Assembly: GCF_028291745.1 (NCBI RefSeq)
Contig: NZ_JAQGNQ010000144.1
Span: forward strand, 1-49,111
Length of the DNA: 49,111 nucleotides
Direction: 5' to 3'
DNA from: Ramlibacter sp.
GTDB lineage: Bacteria; Pseudomonadota; Gammaproteobacteria; Burkholderiales; Burkholderiaceae_C
Shown here: in pieces, positions 11,333-20,357 of the stretch
Layout of the letters: each line of letters opens with the position of its first letter
Position numbering within the stretch: the first letter of the stretch is position 1
Made by a program: the position numbers and the translations under genes
The notes under the pieces: model-generated
Seen by the model: only the letters and a program-made list of their open reading frames with translations
Database searches by the model: none
Told to the model about the DNA's origin: nothing

Positions 11333-12451
11333 TCAGCGGGCGAAGCTGCCGTCCTTGCGGATCATGGTCAGCGCCACGAAACGCGAGCCCAGGTTGCTCT
11401 GCTTGCCGTAGCTGATCGCGAAGCCGCCGAGGTCCTCGTTGTTCAGGCCCTGCAAAGTGGCGATCAACTTGGCGCGGGTCAGCGGCGTAGACGTCTTCTG
11501 CAGCGCCGTGACCACCAGCTTGGCATTGAGGTAGCCCTCCATGCTGTTGTAGCTGAACTTCTTGTCGTCGAGCGCGCCTATCGTCTTCTGGTACTCGCGC
11601 ACCACCGGGTTGCCGAGCTCGGTGAAGGGGTAGGGCACCACCTGGCTGACGATCACGCCCGAGGCGTCCGCTCCCAGGTCGCTGTGCAGGCCCGAGGCGA
11701 CGCTCAGCACGAAGAACTGGGGATGCACGCCCTTGGCTTGCACGCCCTTGATCAGCGCGGCGGCCGGCTTGGACTGGCCGATGTACAGCACCGCCTGCGG
11801 CGCGGCCGCCGAGACCGTCTCGATCGCCTGGCTGACGTCGACCGTACCGCGCGGCACGGGGGCCAGCGCCACCGGCGCGGAGCCGCGCTTCTTCAGGGAG
11901 GCATCGAGCGCTTCCAGCCCCTCCTTGCCGAAGGCGTCGTCCTGGTAGGCCACGGCAATGCGCGTGATGCCGATGGTCCAGGCGTGGTTGACCGCCGCCT
12001 CGATTTCGTCGGTGGTGCTCGCGCGCAGGTGGAACAGGTCGGGCACGTAGGGATCGCGCAGCGACTTCGCGCCGCTGGTGTTGCCGATCTGCGCAATGCC
12101 CGCGGCCTGCACCAGCGGAATCACCCTCTGCACGTTGGCCGTGCCGCGGTAGCCGACCAGGGCGAGCGCGTTCTGGTCGATCAGGGCCTTGGTGTTCTCG
12201 GCGGTCTTCTCGGGGTTGAAGCCGTCATCCATGCTGATCAGGCGGATCTTCTCGCCGTGGACGCCGCCCTTGCGGTTCACCTCGTCGAAGTACGCGTTCA
12301 TGCCACGCAGATAGTCCTTGGTCAATGCCGCGGAGGTGCCGGAGAGATCGCCCGAGTGGCCGAGCACGATGTCGGCCAGCGAGAGGCCGGGCGCCAGGGC
12401 GGCGCACAGTGCGAGGACGCGGCCAGCGCGGGCCAGCGTGGATGCTTTCAT
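11333..12451 (-). CDS. ABC transporter substrate-binding protein, branched-chain amino acid type (Peripla_BP_6)
   Basis: A 372-residue periplasmic binding protein starting MKASTLARAGRVLALC, with a signal peptide ending at LSLA-DIVLG. The body follows the LivJ-like fold: GHSGDLSGTSAALTKDYLRG near the N-terminus, then MNAYFDEVNRKGGVHG and KTAENTKALIDQ. A GGGAG site eight bases before the ATG at 12451 decides this start over an ATG five codons upstream. No permease or ATPase gene is adjacent, so it is an orphan binding protein, as is common in Burkholderiales. The ligand could be an amino acid, an amide or an aromatic acid. Confidence 0.86.
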   Translation of the reverse strand: MKASTLARAGRVLALCAALAPGLSLADIVLGHSGDLSGTSAALTKDYLRGMNAYFDEVNRKGGVHGEKIRLISMDDGFNPEKTAENTKALIDQNALALVGYRGTANVQRVIPLVQAAGIAQIGNTSGAKSLRDPYVPDLFHLRASTTDEIEAAVNHAWTIGITRIAVAYQDDAFGKEGLEALDASLKKRGSAPVALAPVPRGTVDVSQAIETVSAAAPQAVLYIGQSKPAAALIKGVQAKGVHPQFFVLSVASGLHSDLGADASGVIVSQVVPYPFTELGNPVVREYQKTIGALDDKKFSYNSMEGYLNAKLVVTALQKTSTPLTRAKLIATLQGLNNEDLGGFAISYGKQSNLGSRFVALTMIRKDGSFAR

Positions 12452-12763
12452 TCGGCGAACTCCCATGGGATGCGGTTGACTTGAGCCGTCAAGCTTGGCA
12501 CCTCGTCCTTAAGGCGGAACTCGGGTTTGTCCGTAGGTAAGAAGCTGTGTTCGCGCGCAAGCCGCGCTGCGACCGGGGTTTGCCGGTTTGCGCGCGCCCA
12601 GTCCGTTGCATGATTCACCGGGCGACGCTATCGAAAGGCGCAGGCTTGTGTTGCGCACGCAACGGAGGGCCGTATCGACCGGGGGCTATGCACGGCATCC
12701 AGATTCTCCATTCCTGGCCGGCGGCCGACCTCCTATGCTGCAGGCTTTGCCCAGGAGGCGACG
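12452..12763. other. Divergent intergenic region
   Basis: 312 bases between two divergent genes. It should contain both promoters; I see no gene, no strong palindrome and no terminator. Confidence 0.5.
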
Positions 12764-13567
12764 ATGAAGATCGGCAAGGAGACGCGGCCGAAGTCCGCGA
12801 TCTGCACGTCCAACGCGCACACCATCGTGGTCCGCGGCAAGGACCTGTGCCAGGACCTGATCGGCAAGACCTCGTTCACCGACTACTTCTATCTGCTTCT
12901 GACGGGCCGCATGCCCACGCCCGCGGCCACCCGCGTGCTCGATGCCACTCTCGTGGCCATCGCGGAGCACGGGCTGGTGCCCAGCGTGCAGGCCAGCCGC
13001 ATGACCTTTGCGGCGGCGCCCGATGCACTGCAGGGCGCCGTCGCGGCGGGCATCCTCGGTTGCGGCTCGGTGATCCTCGGCGCGTCGGAAACGGCGGGCC
13101 GCATGTTCGACGAGATCCACACCCGCGCCGCCGGTGGCGACCTGCGGGCGGCCTGCCGCGCGGTGCTGACGGAGTACCGCGAGGCGCGCCGCGCCATTCC
13201 CGGCTACGGCCACCCGCTGCACAAGGAGCGCGACCCGCGCGTCGCAGCCCTGTTCGCCGCCGCCCGGGACGCGGGGGCGGACATGCAGTACACCGAACTG
13301 GCGGAACTCGTCGAGGACGTGATCCCCGAGATCGTGGGCAAGGCGTTGAAGCTGAATGTCTCGGCGGCGATTCCGGCGGTGCTGCTGGGGGTGGGCTTCC
13401 CGGTCGCGGCTTTGCGCGGAGTTCCCATCCTGGCGCGCACCGCGGGCCTGATCGCGCACCTGCACGAAGAAGCGCAGCAGCCAAGCGGATTTGCGCTGTC
13501 GTACCAGGCGTCGCGGGAGTACGAGTACACGGGGGAAGTGCCGCCGGGGTTCACGCCGGGGGAATGA
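12764..13567 (+). CDS. Citryl-CoA lyase / short citrate synthase-like protein
   Basis: A 267-residue protein of the citrate synthase superfamily, much shorter than true citrate synthase (about 430). It has the conserved IPGYGHPLHKERDPR segment holding a catalytic His, and an N-terminal KSAICTSNAHTIVVRGKDL typical of citryl-CoA lyase-like proteins. Members cleave citryl-CoA or related acyl-CoAs to acetyl-CoA and an oxoacid. GGAGG lies just upstream of the ATG. No CoA-ligase partner is next to it, so the physiological substrate is unclear. A repeat of family C follows the stop. Confidence 0.8.
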   Translation: MKIGKETRPKSAICTSNAHTIVVRGKDLCQDLIGKTSFTDYFYLLLTGRMPTPAATRVLDATLVAIAEHGLVPSVQASRMTFAAAPDALQGAVAAGILGCGSVILGASETAGRMFDEIHTRAAGGDLRAACRAVLTEYREARRAIPGYGHPLHKERDPRVAALFAAARDAGADMQYTELAELVEDVIPEIVGKALKLNVSAAIPAVLLGVGFPVAALRGVPILARTAGLIAHLHEEAQQPSGFALSYQASREYEYTGEVPPGFTPGE

Positions 13568-13592
13568 GGGCGGTCCCGCGCTGCGAGCCTCC

Positions 13593-13678
13593 GGATGTCA
13601 TCCCGGGCTTGACCCGGGATCCACGCCGCGCTCGATCGATCGCCGCTTGGATGGCGGGTCAAGCCCGCAATGACATCC
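13593..13678. repeat. Dispersed palindromic repeat, family C
   Basis: A GGATGTCATCCCGGGCTTGA unit is followed by an inverted unit ending GCCCGCAATGACATCC. The same core recurs at 35943-36053 (inside iorB) and 40331-40490. It lies between two convergent genes. Confidence 0.8.
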
Positions 13679-13699
13679 TCGCGCCTGCAATGACTTGCG

Positions 13700-15178
13700 T
13701 TACGCCCGGCGCGTCAGCTCGGATTCCACCTCCGGCAGCATGCGCAGGCCCCAGTACGTGGCGCCGCCGATGGCCACGCCGAAGAACCAGCCGTACAGGC
13801 CCCACCACGTCGGCAGCAGGTTGGTGAAGTTGGGCAGCAGCGTCGAGAACAGGATTCCGACGCCGGCGGCGACCAGCGCCTTCACGTGCCAGCCGCCCTG
13901 GTAGCGGTACATGCCGTGCTCGCGATAGAGCTCGTCGACGCGGATCTGGCGCCTGGCGATCAGGTAATAGTCGACCATGATCACGCCGAACAGCGGGCCC
14001 ATGGTGGATCCGACCGCGCCGACGAAGCCCGCGGCGCTGCCCTCCCAGGGCGCGAACGGATACAGCACCAGCGCGATCGCCGCCGCGATGTAGCCGCCGC
14101 GGTTGAAGCTGATGCGGCGCGGGAAGGTATTGGAGATGTCGAAGGCCGCGGAGACGAAGTTCGCCACCACGTTGATGCCCAGCGTCGCGATGCAGAAGGT
14201 GAAGGCGGCGATCGCGGCGAGCAGCCAGTTGTCGAAGCGCGCGGAGATCTGGTCGGGGTGGATCAGCACCTCGCCATAGACCTTGTACGCAGCGATCGTG
14301 GTCACGCCCGCAACCAGCGAGAACAGCAGCAGGTTGACCGGCAAGCCCCACAGGTTGCCCTTGCGCACCGCCGCTTCGCTCTTGGCGTAGCGGGTGAAGT
14401 CGCAGAAGTTCAGGTACAGGGCCGCGAAGTATGTGATCCAGATAGCCGCCACGGCCATCAACGAGGCGAAGGAGCCTGGCACGCCGGGCACGCCCGCGTC
14501 CTTGGTCTTTTCCAGCAGCACGTCCTGCGGAATGCCGCTGGCGAACGAGAAGCCGCCGGCCTTCACCACCAGCCCGATGGCCAGCACCAGCATCGCCAGC
14601 CACACGCCCGGGCCGGCCCAGTCCTGGAAGCGGCGCACCGTCTCCATGCCGTGCTGGATGATCAGCAGTTGCAGGGCCCAGACCACCACGTAGCAGATCA
14701 CCTCCAGGCCGGAGTGGCCGAGGAAGTGCACGCTCTTGTGAAAGGCCATGATCTCCGGCGAGCGCGTGAGCAGGGCCACGATCGCGCCCGAGGCGGCGGC
14801 CGTCTGCGCGCCGTACCAGAAGCAGGCGACGATGGCACGGATCACCGCCGGAAAGTTGGCGCCCCACACCCCGAAGGAGGCGCGCGCCAGCACGGGGTAG
14901 GGCACGCCGGTGCGAGCGCCGGCCAGGCCCACCAGCGTCATCAGCAGGTAGATCACCAGCGAGCCGATGCCGATCGCCAGGATGAAGTTCAGGAAGCTGC
15001 CGCACAGCAGGAACAGGCTGGCGGCGAGGAAGTAGCCCCACAGGCTGTGCACGTCCGAGGTCCAGACGTTGAAGATGCTGAAGGCGCCCCAGGTGCGCTG
15101 CGCCGGTGTGGTCGGCGCCAGGTCTTCGTTGGTGAGGGCGGGGCTGTAGCCCCGGGCGGTCCAGTCGGAAAGGCTCAT
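13700..15178 (-). CDS. NCS1-family nucleobase/allantoin permease
   Basis: A 492-residue inner-membrane carrier with about 12 helices. It has the NCS1 (PucI/FurE) features: N-terminal YSPALTNEDLAPTTPAQRTW, the VWTSDVHSLWGYF segment in the first helix, GVWGANFPAVIRAIVACFWY, and NFCDFTRYAKS in the middle. NCS1 carriers import purines, pyrimidines, hydantoins or allantoin with Na+ or H+. Its location beside allantoin-degrading genes and a GTGTATACAC operator 70 bases before its start point to allantoin, urate or a purine as substrate. AAGGAG precedes the ATG by about eight bases. Confidence 0.88.
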   Translation of the reverse strand: MSLSDWTARGYSPALTNEDLAPTTPAQRTWGAFSIFNVWTSDVHSLWGYFLAASLFLLCGSFLNFILAIGIGSLVIYLLMTLVGLAGARTGVPYPVLARASFGVWGANFPAVIRAIVACFWYGAQTAAASGAIVALLTRSPEIMAFHKSVHFLGHSGLEVICYVVVWALQLLIIQHGMETVRRFQDWAGPGVWLAMLVLAIGLVVKAGGFSFASGIPQDVLLEKTKDAGVPGVPGSFASLMAVAAIWITYFAALYLNFCDFTRYAKSEAAVRKGNLWGLPVNLLLFSLVAGVTTIAAYKVYGEVLIHPDQISARFDNWLLAAIAAFTFCIATLGINVVANFVSAAFDISNTFPRRISFNRGGYIAAAIALVLYPFAPWEGSAAGFVGAVGSTMGPLFGVIMVDYYLIARRQIRVDELYREHGMYRYQGGWHVKALVAAGVGILFSTLLPNFTNLLPTWWGLYGWFFGVAIGGATYWGLRMLPEVESELTRRA

Positions 15179-15247
15179 TGCGAGTTCTCCTTCGCAGGTT
15201 CGGGCGAGAGGACGCCGCCCGGGTCGTCGACTAAGTCGTGCACGAAA

Positions 15248-15257
15248 GTGTATACAC
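15248..15257. promoter_or_regulatory. Probable GntR operator upstream of the NCS1 permease
   Basis: The perfect palindrome GTGTATACAC, in the context CGAAAGTGTATACACGACAG. It is shared with the sites at 19951 and 21914 and is probably bound by the GntR protein encoded at 19257-19922. Confidence 0.75.
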
Positions 15258-15309
15258 GACAGAACACAATTCGAATAGAGACAAGCCCGCGGAAAGGCCT
15301 CGCGCTGCC

Positions 15310-16533
15310 TCAGCCCAGCAGGTCCCGCAGCGTCCGCGCCACCACCTTGGTGGCCCGCCGCAGGTCTTCCAGTTCCAGGCGCTCGTCGGCGCGCTTGGCA
15401 TGGGATTCCAGCACCGTTCGCGGTCCGGCGCCATAGATCACGCCGGGCACGCCGGCCTCCCCGTACAGGCGCACGTCGGTGTACAGCGGCGAGCCCATGG
15501 CCGGGATCTCCTGCCCGAAGATCTCACGACCGTGCTGCTGGATCGCGGCCACCAGCGGCTGGTTGCCCGGCAGCGGCTTGAGCGAATTCGCCAGCAGGAT
15601 GCGCCGGATGTCCACCGAGATGCCCGGAGCGCGCGCGGCCGCTTCGGCGATGACCTGGCGGATGCTCGCTTCCACCTCCACCGGATTCTCCTCGGGGATC
15701 ATGCGGCGATCCAGCTTGAACACCACCTTGCCGGGCACGACGTTGGTGTTGGTGCCGCCCTCGATCTGGCCGACGTTCAGGTACGGGTGCGTGATGCCTT
15801 TCACCTTCGAGGTGACCTGCTTGTAGAGCCCGTTCTGCGCGTACAGCGCGTTCAGGATCTGCACCGCGCCTTGCAGTGCATCGACCCCGGTATCGGGAAT
15901 CGCGGCGTGCGCCATCTTCCCGTGCACCGTCACTTCCATCTGCAGGCAGCCGTTGTGCGCGGTCACCACCTCGTAGCTGAAGCCGGCGGCGATCATCAGG
16001 TCCGGCCTGGTCAGCTTGTGCTTCAACAGCCAGCCCGGACCGAGTTCACCGCCGAACTCCTCGTCGTAGGTGAAATGCAATTCGATGCCGCCCTTGAGCT
16101 TGGCGTCGAGCGCTTCCAGCGCCCGCACGGCAAAGGTGAAGCTGGCGAAGTCGCACTTGCTGACCGCGGCGGCGCGGCCGTAGATCCTGCCGTCCTCGAT
16201 CTCGCCGCCATAGGGGTCGTGCGTCCAGCCTTCACCCGGGGGCACCACGTCGCCGTGGGCGTTGAGCGCGATCGTCGGGCCGTCGCCATAGCGGCGCCGC
16301 ACGATCAGGTTGGTGATCGACTGCAGGCCGGCGGCCCGCACTTCGGACTCCGGCACCGAATGTTGTTCCGCTTCCATGCCGAAGTCGCGCAGCAACTGCG
16401 CGGTGCGCTCGGCATGCGGCGCGTTGTTGCCGGGAGGCGTGTCGGTGGGCACGCGGATCAGCTCCTGCAGGAAGCGCACTTCCTCGTCGAAGTGGGCGTC
16501 GATCCAGGCGTCGAGTTTTTCGTGGTCGCTCAT
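15310..16533 (-). CDS. M20-family metallohydrolase (ArgE/DapE-like) in the allantoin operon
   Basis: A 407-residue cytoplasmic hydrolase. The first metal motif is NAHGDVVPPG (His93, Asp95) and the catalytic Glu pair is YDEEFGGE (Glu158-159). In most M20 enzymes the bridging Asp follows GRGxA; here the stretch reads GRAAAVSKCDF, so that Asp is replaced and the nearest acid is Asp128, four residues later. The gene overlaps the upstream decarboxylase-amidohydrolase gene by four bases (ATGA) and is the last of a four-gene operon led by the GntR regulator. A role in the ureidoglycolate or ureidoglycine step is plausible but is inference from position. Confidence 0.82.
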   Translation of the reverse strand: MSDHEKLDAWIDAHFDEEVRFLQELIRVPTDTPPGNNAPHAERTAQLLRDFGMEAEQHSVPESEVRAAGLQSITNLIVRRRYGDGPTIALNAHGDVVPPGEGWTHDPYGGEIEDGRIYGRAAAVSKCDFASFTFAVRALEALDAKLKGGIELHFTYDEEFGGELGPGWLLKHKLTRPDLMIAAGFSYEVVTAHNGCLQMEVTVHGKMAHAAIPDTGVDALQGAVQILNALYAQNGLYKQVTSKVKGITHPYLNVGQIEGGTNTNVVPGKVVFKLDRRMIPEENPVEVEASIRQVIAEAAARAPGISVDIRRILLANSLKPLPGNQPLVAAIQQHGREIFGQEIPAMGSPLYTDVRLYGEAGVPGVIYGAGPRTVLESHAKRADERLELEDLRRATKVVARTLRDLLG

Positions 16534-18311
16534 TGCTTCTCCATGTCGGCGGCCAGGCCATGCAGCAGCAGCTGCATGGCCTGCACGGCCAGCTGCAGGT
16601 CGTCGCTGGTGCTGGATTCCAGCGGGTTGTGGCTGATGCCGGCGTTGAGCCCGCGCACGAACAGCATGGCCTGGGGCATCACCTCGTGCAGCTTCATGGC
16701 GTCGTGGCCGGCGCCGCTAGTCATGCGGTACAAGGGAACGCCGAGCGATTCGACGGCGCGCTCCCAACGCTGTTGCCATTGGGGGTCGCTGGGCGCGGCG
16801 GCAGCGCGCATGCTTTCCTCCACGCCGTGATGCAGCCCGCGGCGCTCGCAGATCTGCGCAAGCTTCGCCAGCACGTCGGCCACCATCGCATCGCGTTGCG
16901 GGTCGTTGGGCGCACGCAGGTCCAGCGAGAACAGGCAGCGTCCGGGCACCACGTTGACCGAGCCGTTGGGCACCTGCAGCATGCCGATGGTGCCGACCGA
17001 ATCGCCGTCGCGTCTGGCACGTTCCTCGACGTAGAGCGCGAGTTCGGCCACCGCCACGGCGGCGTCGCGGCGGCGATCCATCGGCGTCGTGCCCGCATGG
17101 CTGGCCATGCCGGTCACCTCGCACTGCAAGCGCACGCCGCCGTTGATCGAGGTGACGATGCCCAGCGGGATGTCGAGTTCGTTGAGCACCGGACCTTGTT
17201 CGATGTGCACTTCGACGAAGCCGGCATAGCGCGCCGGATCGCGCTTGAGCGCCGCGATCGCTTCCATCGTCGCCGGCAGGCCGGCTTGCTGCATCGCCTC
17301 GCGCATCGTCACGCCGCCGACATCCTTCTGTTCCAGCCACCTCGGATCGAAGTGCCCCGTCAGCGCACCCGAGCCGAGGAAGGTCGCCTTGTAGCGCTGC
17401 CCCTCCTCCTCCGCAAAGCCGACCACTTCGATCCCGAAGGGCAGGCGCTTGCCTTGGCGCGCGAGCTCGCGCACGCAAGCCATGGGCGTGAAGATCCCCA
17501 GCCGCCCGTCGTACTTGCCGCCATTGCGCACGGTGTCGTAATGCGAGCCGGTGAGCAGCCATTTCGCTCCCTGACCTTGATACCGCCCCACCACATTCCC
17601 CACCGCATCGATCTCCACCTCGTCGAAGCCGCACTCCCGCATCTCCTGCGTGATCAGCTTCGCCGCAGCGCGATGCGCCTCGGTGAGATAGGTGACGGTC
17701 AACTGCCCCTTCTCGGCATAGCCCGGGTCGCTGTATTGCGCCAGTCGCTCCTGCCAATCCCAGACCAGGTTGCCCAGCGCGGGCTCGCTGCCGAACTTGT
17801 CGTTCAGGCGCAGTTCGACGATGCGGTGGATGTTGCGCAGGGCTTCGGCGCGCTCGAACTCGGGATGGTTGTCCAGCCGGCGCGCGAAGGTGTCGATGAT
17901 CTGCTGGCGATCCAGGCCGCTGCCGCGCGGCCCGCGCACGGCCAGGATGAAGGGGAAGCCGAACTTCGCGTTGTAGGCTGCATTGAGCTGCTGGATGCGC
18001 GCGAATTCCTCGGGCGTGCAATCGGTGAGACCGGCCTTGCCTTGCTCGTTGCTGGATTCGCTGGTGAGCGTTTTCGCCACCATGGCCTTGCCGGCCAGTT
18101 CGGGGTGGGCGCGGATCAGCAACAGCTGGTGGTCCTCGCTCGCCGCCCGCACGATGTCGGCCATCGCCTGCTTCAGGTGCGCGAGCGAGCGAAACGGCCG
18201 CTGGGCCAGCGCCTGCTGCGCGATCCAGGGGGAGTGTTCGTACAGGCCGTCGAGCAGGCGGGCGGCTTGCGCGGTGTCGGCGGCGTTGATCTGTTCGAGG
18301 GTCAGCGGCAT
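16530..18311 (-). CDS. uraD-allC: Fused OHCU decarboxylase - allantoate amidohydrolase
   Basis: A 593-residue fusion. Residues 1 to about 172 form an OHCU decarboxylase (UraD): HPELAGK (catalytic His69), SSNEQGKAGL and FGFPFILAVRG. This domain yields (S)-allantoin from 2-oxo-4-hydroxy-4-carboxy-5-ureidoimidazoline. Residues about 185-593 form an M20/HyuC-type allantoate amidohydrolase: GSHYDTVRNGGKYDG (His257, Asp259, Asp268), FAEEEGQRY (Glu301-302), HIEQGPVLN and SGAGHDAM. This domain opens allantoate with release of ammonia. The two activities flank the allantoinase step, whose gene (puuE) lies one base upstream. Between them is a short linker with no sign of a frameshift. Translationally coupled to the next gene by a four-base overlap. 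Confidence 0.92.
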   Translation of the reverse strand: MPLTLEQINAADTAQAARLLDGLYEHSPWIAQQALAQRPFRSLAHLKQAMADIVRAASEDHQLLLIRAHPELAGKAMVAKTLTSESSNEQGKAGLTDCTPEEFARIQQLNAAYNAKFGFPFILAVRGPRGSGLDRQQIIDTFARRLDNHPEFERAEALRNIHRIVELRLNDKFGSEPALGNLVWDWQERLAQYSDPGYAEKGQLTVTYLTEAHRAAAKLITQEMRECGFDEVEIDAVGNVVGRYQGQGAKWLLTGSHYDTVRNGGKYDGRLGIFTPMACVRELARQGKRLPFGIEVVGFAEEEGQRYKATFLGSGALTGHFDPRWLEQKDVGGVTMREAMQQAGLPATMEAIAALKRDPARYAGFVEVHIEQGPVLNELDIPLGIVTSINGGVRLQCEVTGMASHAGTTPMDRRRDAAVAVAELALYVEERARRDGDSVGTIGMLQVPNGSVNVVPGRCLFSLDLRAPNDPQRDAMVADVLAKLAQICERRGLHHGVEESMRAAAAPSDPQWQQRWERAVESLGVPLYRMTSGAGHDAMKLHEVMPQAMLFVRGLNAGISHNPLESSTSDDLQLAVQAMQLLLHGLAADMEKQ

Positions 18312-18312
18312 G

Positions 18313-19260
18313 TCATGCCTCCGGGTAAGGGTGGACTTGCTGCCAGTGGCGGGCGATGTCGATGCGGCGTGCCACCCACACGCGATCGTGCCTGGCGATG
18401 TGGTCCAGGAATCGCTGCAGCGCGACCACGCGGCCGGGGCGTCCGAGCAGCCGGCAGTGCATGCCCACGCTCATCATCTTCGGCGCTTCCTCGCCCTCTG
18501 CATACAGGGCGTCGAAGGTGTCGCGCAGGTACTGGAAGAAGGGATCCGCATGCGAATAGCCCTGGGGCAGCGCAAAGCGCATGTCGTTGCAGTCGAGCGT
18601 GTAGGGCACGACCAGGTGCGGCACGGTGCGGCCGTCGCTGCGGGCCACCTTCATCCAGAAGGGCAGGTCGTCGCCGTAGTAGTCGCTGTCGTACGCGAAG
18701 CCGCCGTAGTCGGCCACCAGCCGGCGCGTGTTGGGGCTGTCGCGGCCGGTGTACCAGCCCAGGGGTCGCTCGCCGGTCAGCTTCTCGATGATCTCCATGG
18801 CCAGGCGCATGTGCTCGCGCTCGGTGGCCTCGGCTACGTGCTGGTAGTGGATCCACTTCCAGCCGTGGCAGGCGATCTCGTGCCCCAGGTCCACGAAGGC
18901 CTGCGTCAACTCGGGATGCCGCTGCAGCGCCGTGCCGATGCCGAACACCGTCAGCGGCAAGCCGCGCTTTTCGAATTCGCGCAGCAGCCGCCACACGCCG
19001 GCACGCGAGCCGTACTCGTAGATGCCTTCCATGCTCAGGTGCCGCTCGGGGTAGGCCGCCGGATTGAACATCTCGGAGAGGAACTGCTCCGAGGCCGGGT
19101 CGCCGTGCAGCACGGAGTTCTCGCCGCCCTCTTCGTAATTCAGGACGAACTGCACGGCGATGCGCGCGTTGCCCGGCCAGCGCGCGTGTGGCGGGTTGCG
19201 GCCGTAGCCGACCAGGTCGCGCGGATAGGGGCCGGTGCTGTCGTAGACGGGAGAGCTCAT
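18313..19260 (-). CDS. puuE: Allantoinase, PuuE type (polysaccharide-deacetylase fold)
   Basis: A 315-residue enzyme of the metal-independent PuuE allantoinase family, which hydrolyses allantoin to allantoate. The N-terminus is YDSTGPYPRDLVGYGRNPP, followed by VQFVLNYEEGGE, the EYGSRAGVWRLLREF helix and the HEIACHGWKWIHYQ and WYTGRDSPNTRRL segments diagnostic of the family. It overlaps the GntR gene by four bases at its start and leaves one base to the next gene, so it lies inside the operon. Confidence 0.93.
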   Translation of the reverse strand: MSSPVYDSTGPYPRDLVGYGRNPPHARWPGNARIAVQFVLNYEEGGENSVLHGDPASEQFLSEMFNPAAYPERHLSMEGIYEYGSRAGVWRLLREFEKRGLPLTVFGIGTALQRHPELTQAFVDLGHEIACHGWKWIHYQHVAEATEREHMRLAMEIIEKLTGERPLGWYTGRDSPNTRRLVADYGGFAYDSDYYGDDLPFWMKVARSDGRTVPHLVVPYTLDCNDMRFALPQGYSHADPFFQYLRDTFDALYAEGEEAPKMMSVGMHCRLLGRPGRVVALQRFLDHIARHDRVWVARRIDIARHWQQVHPYPEA

Positions 19261-19922
19261 GCGAGTGCCTGCACGATGTCGTGGGTGGGAATGGTTCGAT
19301 CGAAGGCGAGGCTTTCCTCGACGTGCTGCAGGTGCTCGTGCATCAGCTTGACGGCGCGCTTTTCGTCCCTGGCGGCCAGCGCCTTCACCAGTTCGACGTG
19401 TTCTTCCTGCGAGTGGGCGGTGAAGCTGTCGCGCTGGTACATGAGGGTGATGAGCGAGCTGCGCGATACCAGGTCACGCAGGATCTGCGCCAGCACACTG
19501 TTGTCGGCGAGTTCGGCCATGCGCACGTGGAAGTCGCCGAGGATCTGTTGCCGCTCGGTGGCGTCCTTGCTGCCGATCGCAGCCTTCTCCTGCGCCACGT
19601 GCTCGCGCAAGGCGCGGATCTTGGCGGGCGTCGCGTTGCGCAGGAACTCGCGCACCATCTCGGCTTCGAGCAGGCGGCGCACCTGGAACACCTGGCGCGC
19701 CTCGTCCACCGTGGGGGCGGCGACGAAGGCGCCGCGCGCGGGCTCCATCTTCACGAGGTGCTTCTGCACCAGCTGGAACAGCGCCTGCCGCACCAGCGTG
19801 CGCGAGACGCCGAAGTGGTCGGCCAGCTTCTGCTCCGCCAGCTTGGTGCCCGGCTGCAGCCGGTGCTCGACGATCGCGCGGGTCAGCGCATCGACGATCG
19901 TGGGGGTGGTCGCAGGCTCCAT
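19257..19922 (-). CDS. GntR-family (FCD/FadR subfamily) regulator of purine catabolism
   Basis: A 221-residue regulator. The winged HTH spans about residues 8-72 ([20 protein letters not shown] then [12 protein letters not shown]), and the C-terminal FCD ligand domain about 78-205 carries metal-type ligands ([11 protein letters not shown] and later His residues such as [10 protein letters not shown] and MHEHL). It is the first gene of an operon with puuE, uraD-allC and the M20 gene. A GTGTATACAC site lies 29 bases before its start, so autoregulation is likely. The same site stands before the NCS1 permease and puuD. The effector is probably a purine-pathway intermediate (inference). Confidence 0.88.
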   Translation of the reverse strand: MEPATTPTIVDALTRAIVEHRLQPGTKLAEQKLADHFGVSRTLVRQALFQLVQKHLVKMEPARGAFVAAPTVDEARQVFQVRRLLEAEMVREFLRNATPAKIRALREHVAQEKAAIGSKDATERQQILGDFHVRMAELADNSVLAQILRDLVSRSSLITLMYQRDSFTAHSQEEHVELVKALAARDEKRAVKLMHEHLQHVEESLAFDRTIPTHDIVQALA

Positions 19923-19950
19923 GCGCAGATGATAGCCGTGGCCGCCAAAA

Positions 19951-19960
19951 GTGTATACAC
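19951..19960. promoter_or_regulatory. Probable GntR operator in the GntR/uraH divergent promoter
   Basis: The palindrome GTGTATACAC in the context CAAAAGTGTATACACTGCC. It lies midway in the 65-base gap between the divergent starts at 19922 and 19988, so one bound dimer could control both directions. Confidence 0.78.
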
Positions 19961-19987
19961 TGCCGTCGACAATCCTCGGAGATCGCC

Positions 19988-20341
19988 ATGGGCCTGAGCA
20001 CCCACGTCCTCGACACCATGCACGGCACGCCGGCGGCCGGCATGACCGTGGAGTTGTATGCCACGGCCGGCGCCGAGCCCGCTCTGGTCAAGCGGTTCGT
20101 GTTGAATGGAGATGGCCGCAACCCGGACGGGCCGCTGTTCGACAACGCGAGCCTGAAGACGGGCACCTACCGGCTGGTATTCGACGTCGCTGCGTATTTC
20201 CGCGGCCGGGGCGTGGAGCTGCCCGAGCCGCCTTTCCTCGACCGCGTCACGCTGGACTTCGGCATCGCCCACGCCGACCAGCACTACCACGTGCCGCTGC
20301 TGGCGAGCCCGTGGAGCTATTCGACGTATCGGGGGTCTTGA
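19988..20341 (+). CDS. uraH: 5-hydroxyisourate hydrolase (transthyretin-like)
   Basis: A complete 117-residue HIU hydrolase. Catalytic residues of the family are visible: His6 (STHVLD), Arg44 ([10 protein letters not shown]), His99/His101 (DQHYHVPLL) and the C-terminal tetrapeptide YRGS. The enzyme converts 5-hydroxyisourate, made by PuuD, to OHCU, which the UraD domain encoded divergently then decarboxylates. It has no signal peptide, so it is cytoplasmic. GGAG lies six bases before the ATG. Confidence 0.95.
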   Translation: MGLSTHVLDTMHGTPAAGMTVELYATAGAEPALVKRFVLNGDGRNPDGPLFDNASLKTGTYRLVFDVAAYFRGRGVELPEPPFLDRVTLDFGIAHADQHYHVPLLASPWSYSTYRGS

Positions 20342-20357
20342 GGAAACCGGACGCTCG

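Noticed and set aside
13593..13678. Insertion-sequence remnant after the citryl-CoA lyase gene
   Set aside because: No transposase fragment or target duplication is visible; the sequence matches the short dispersed family C repeats.
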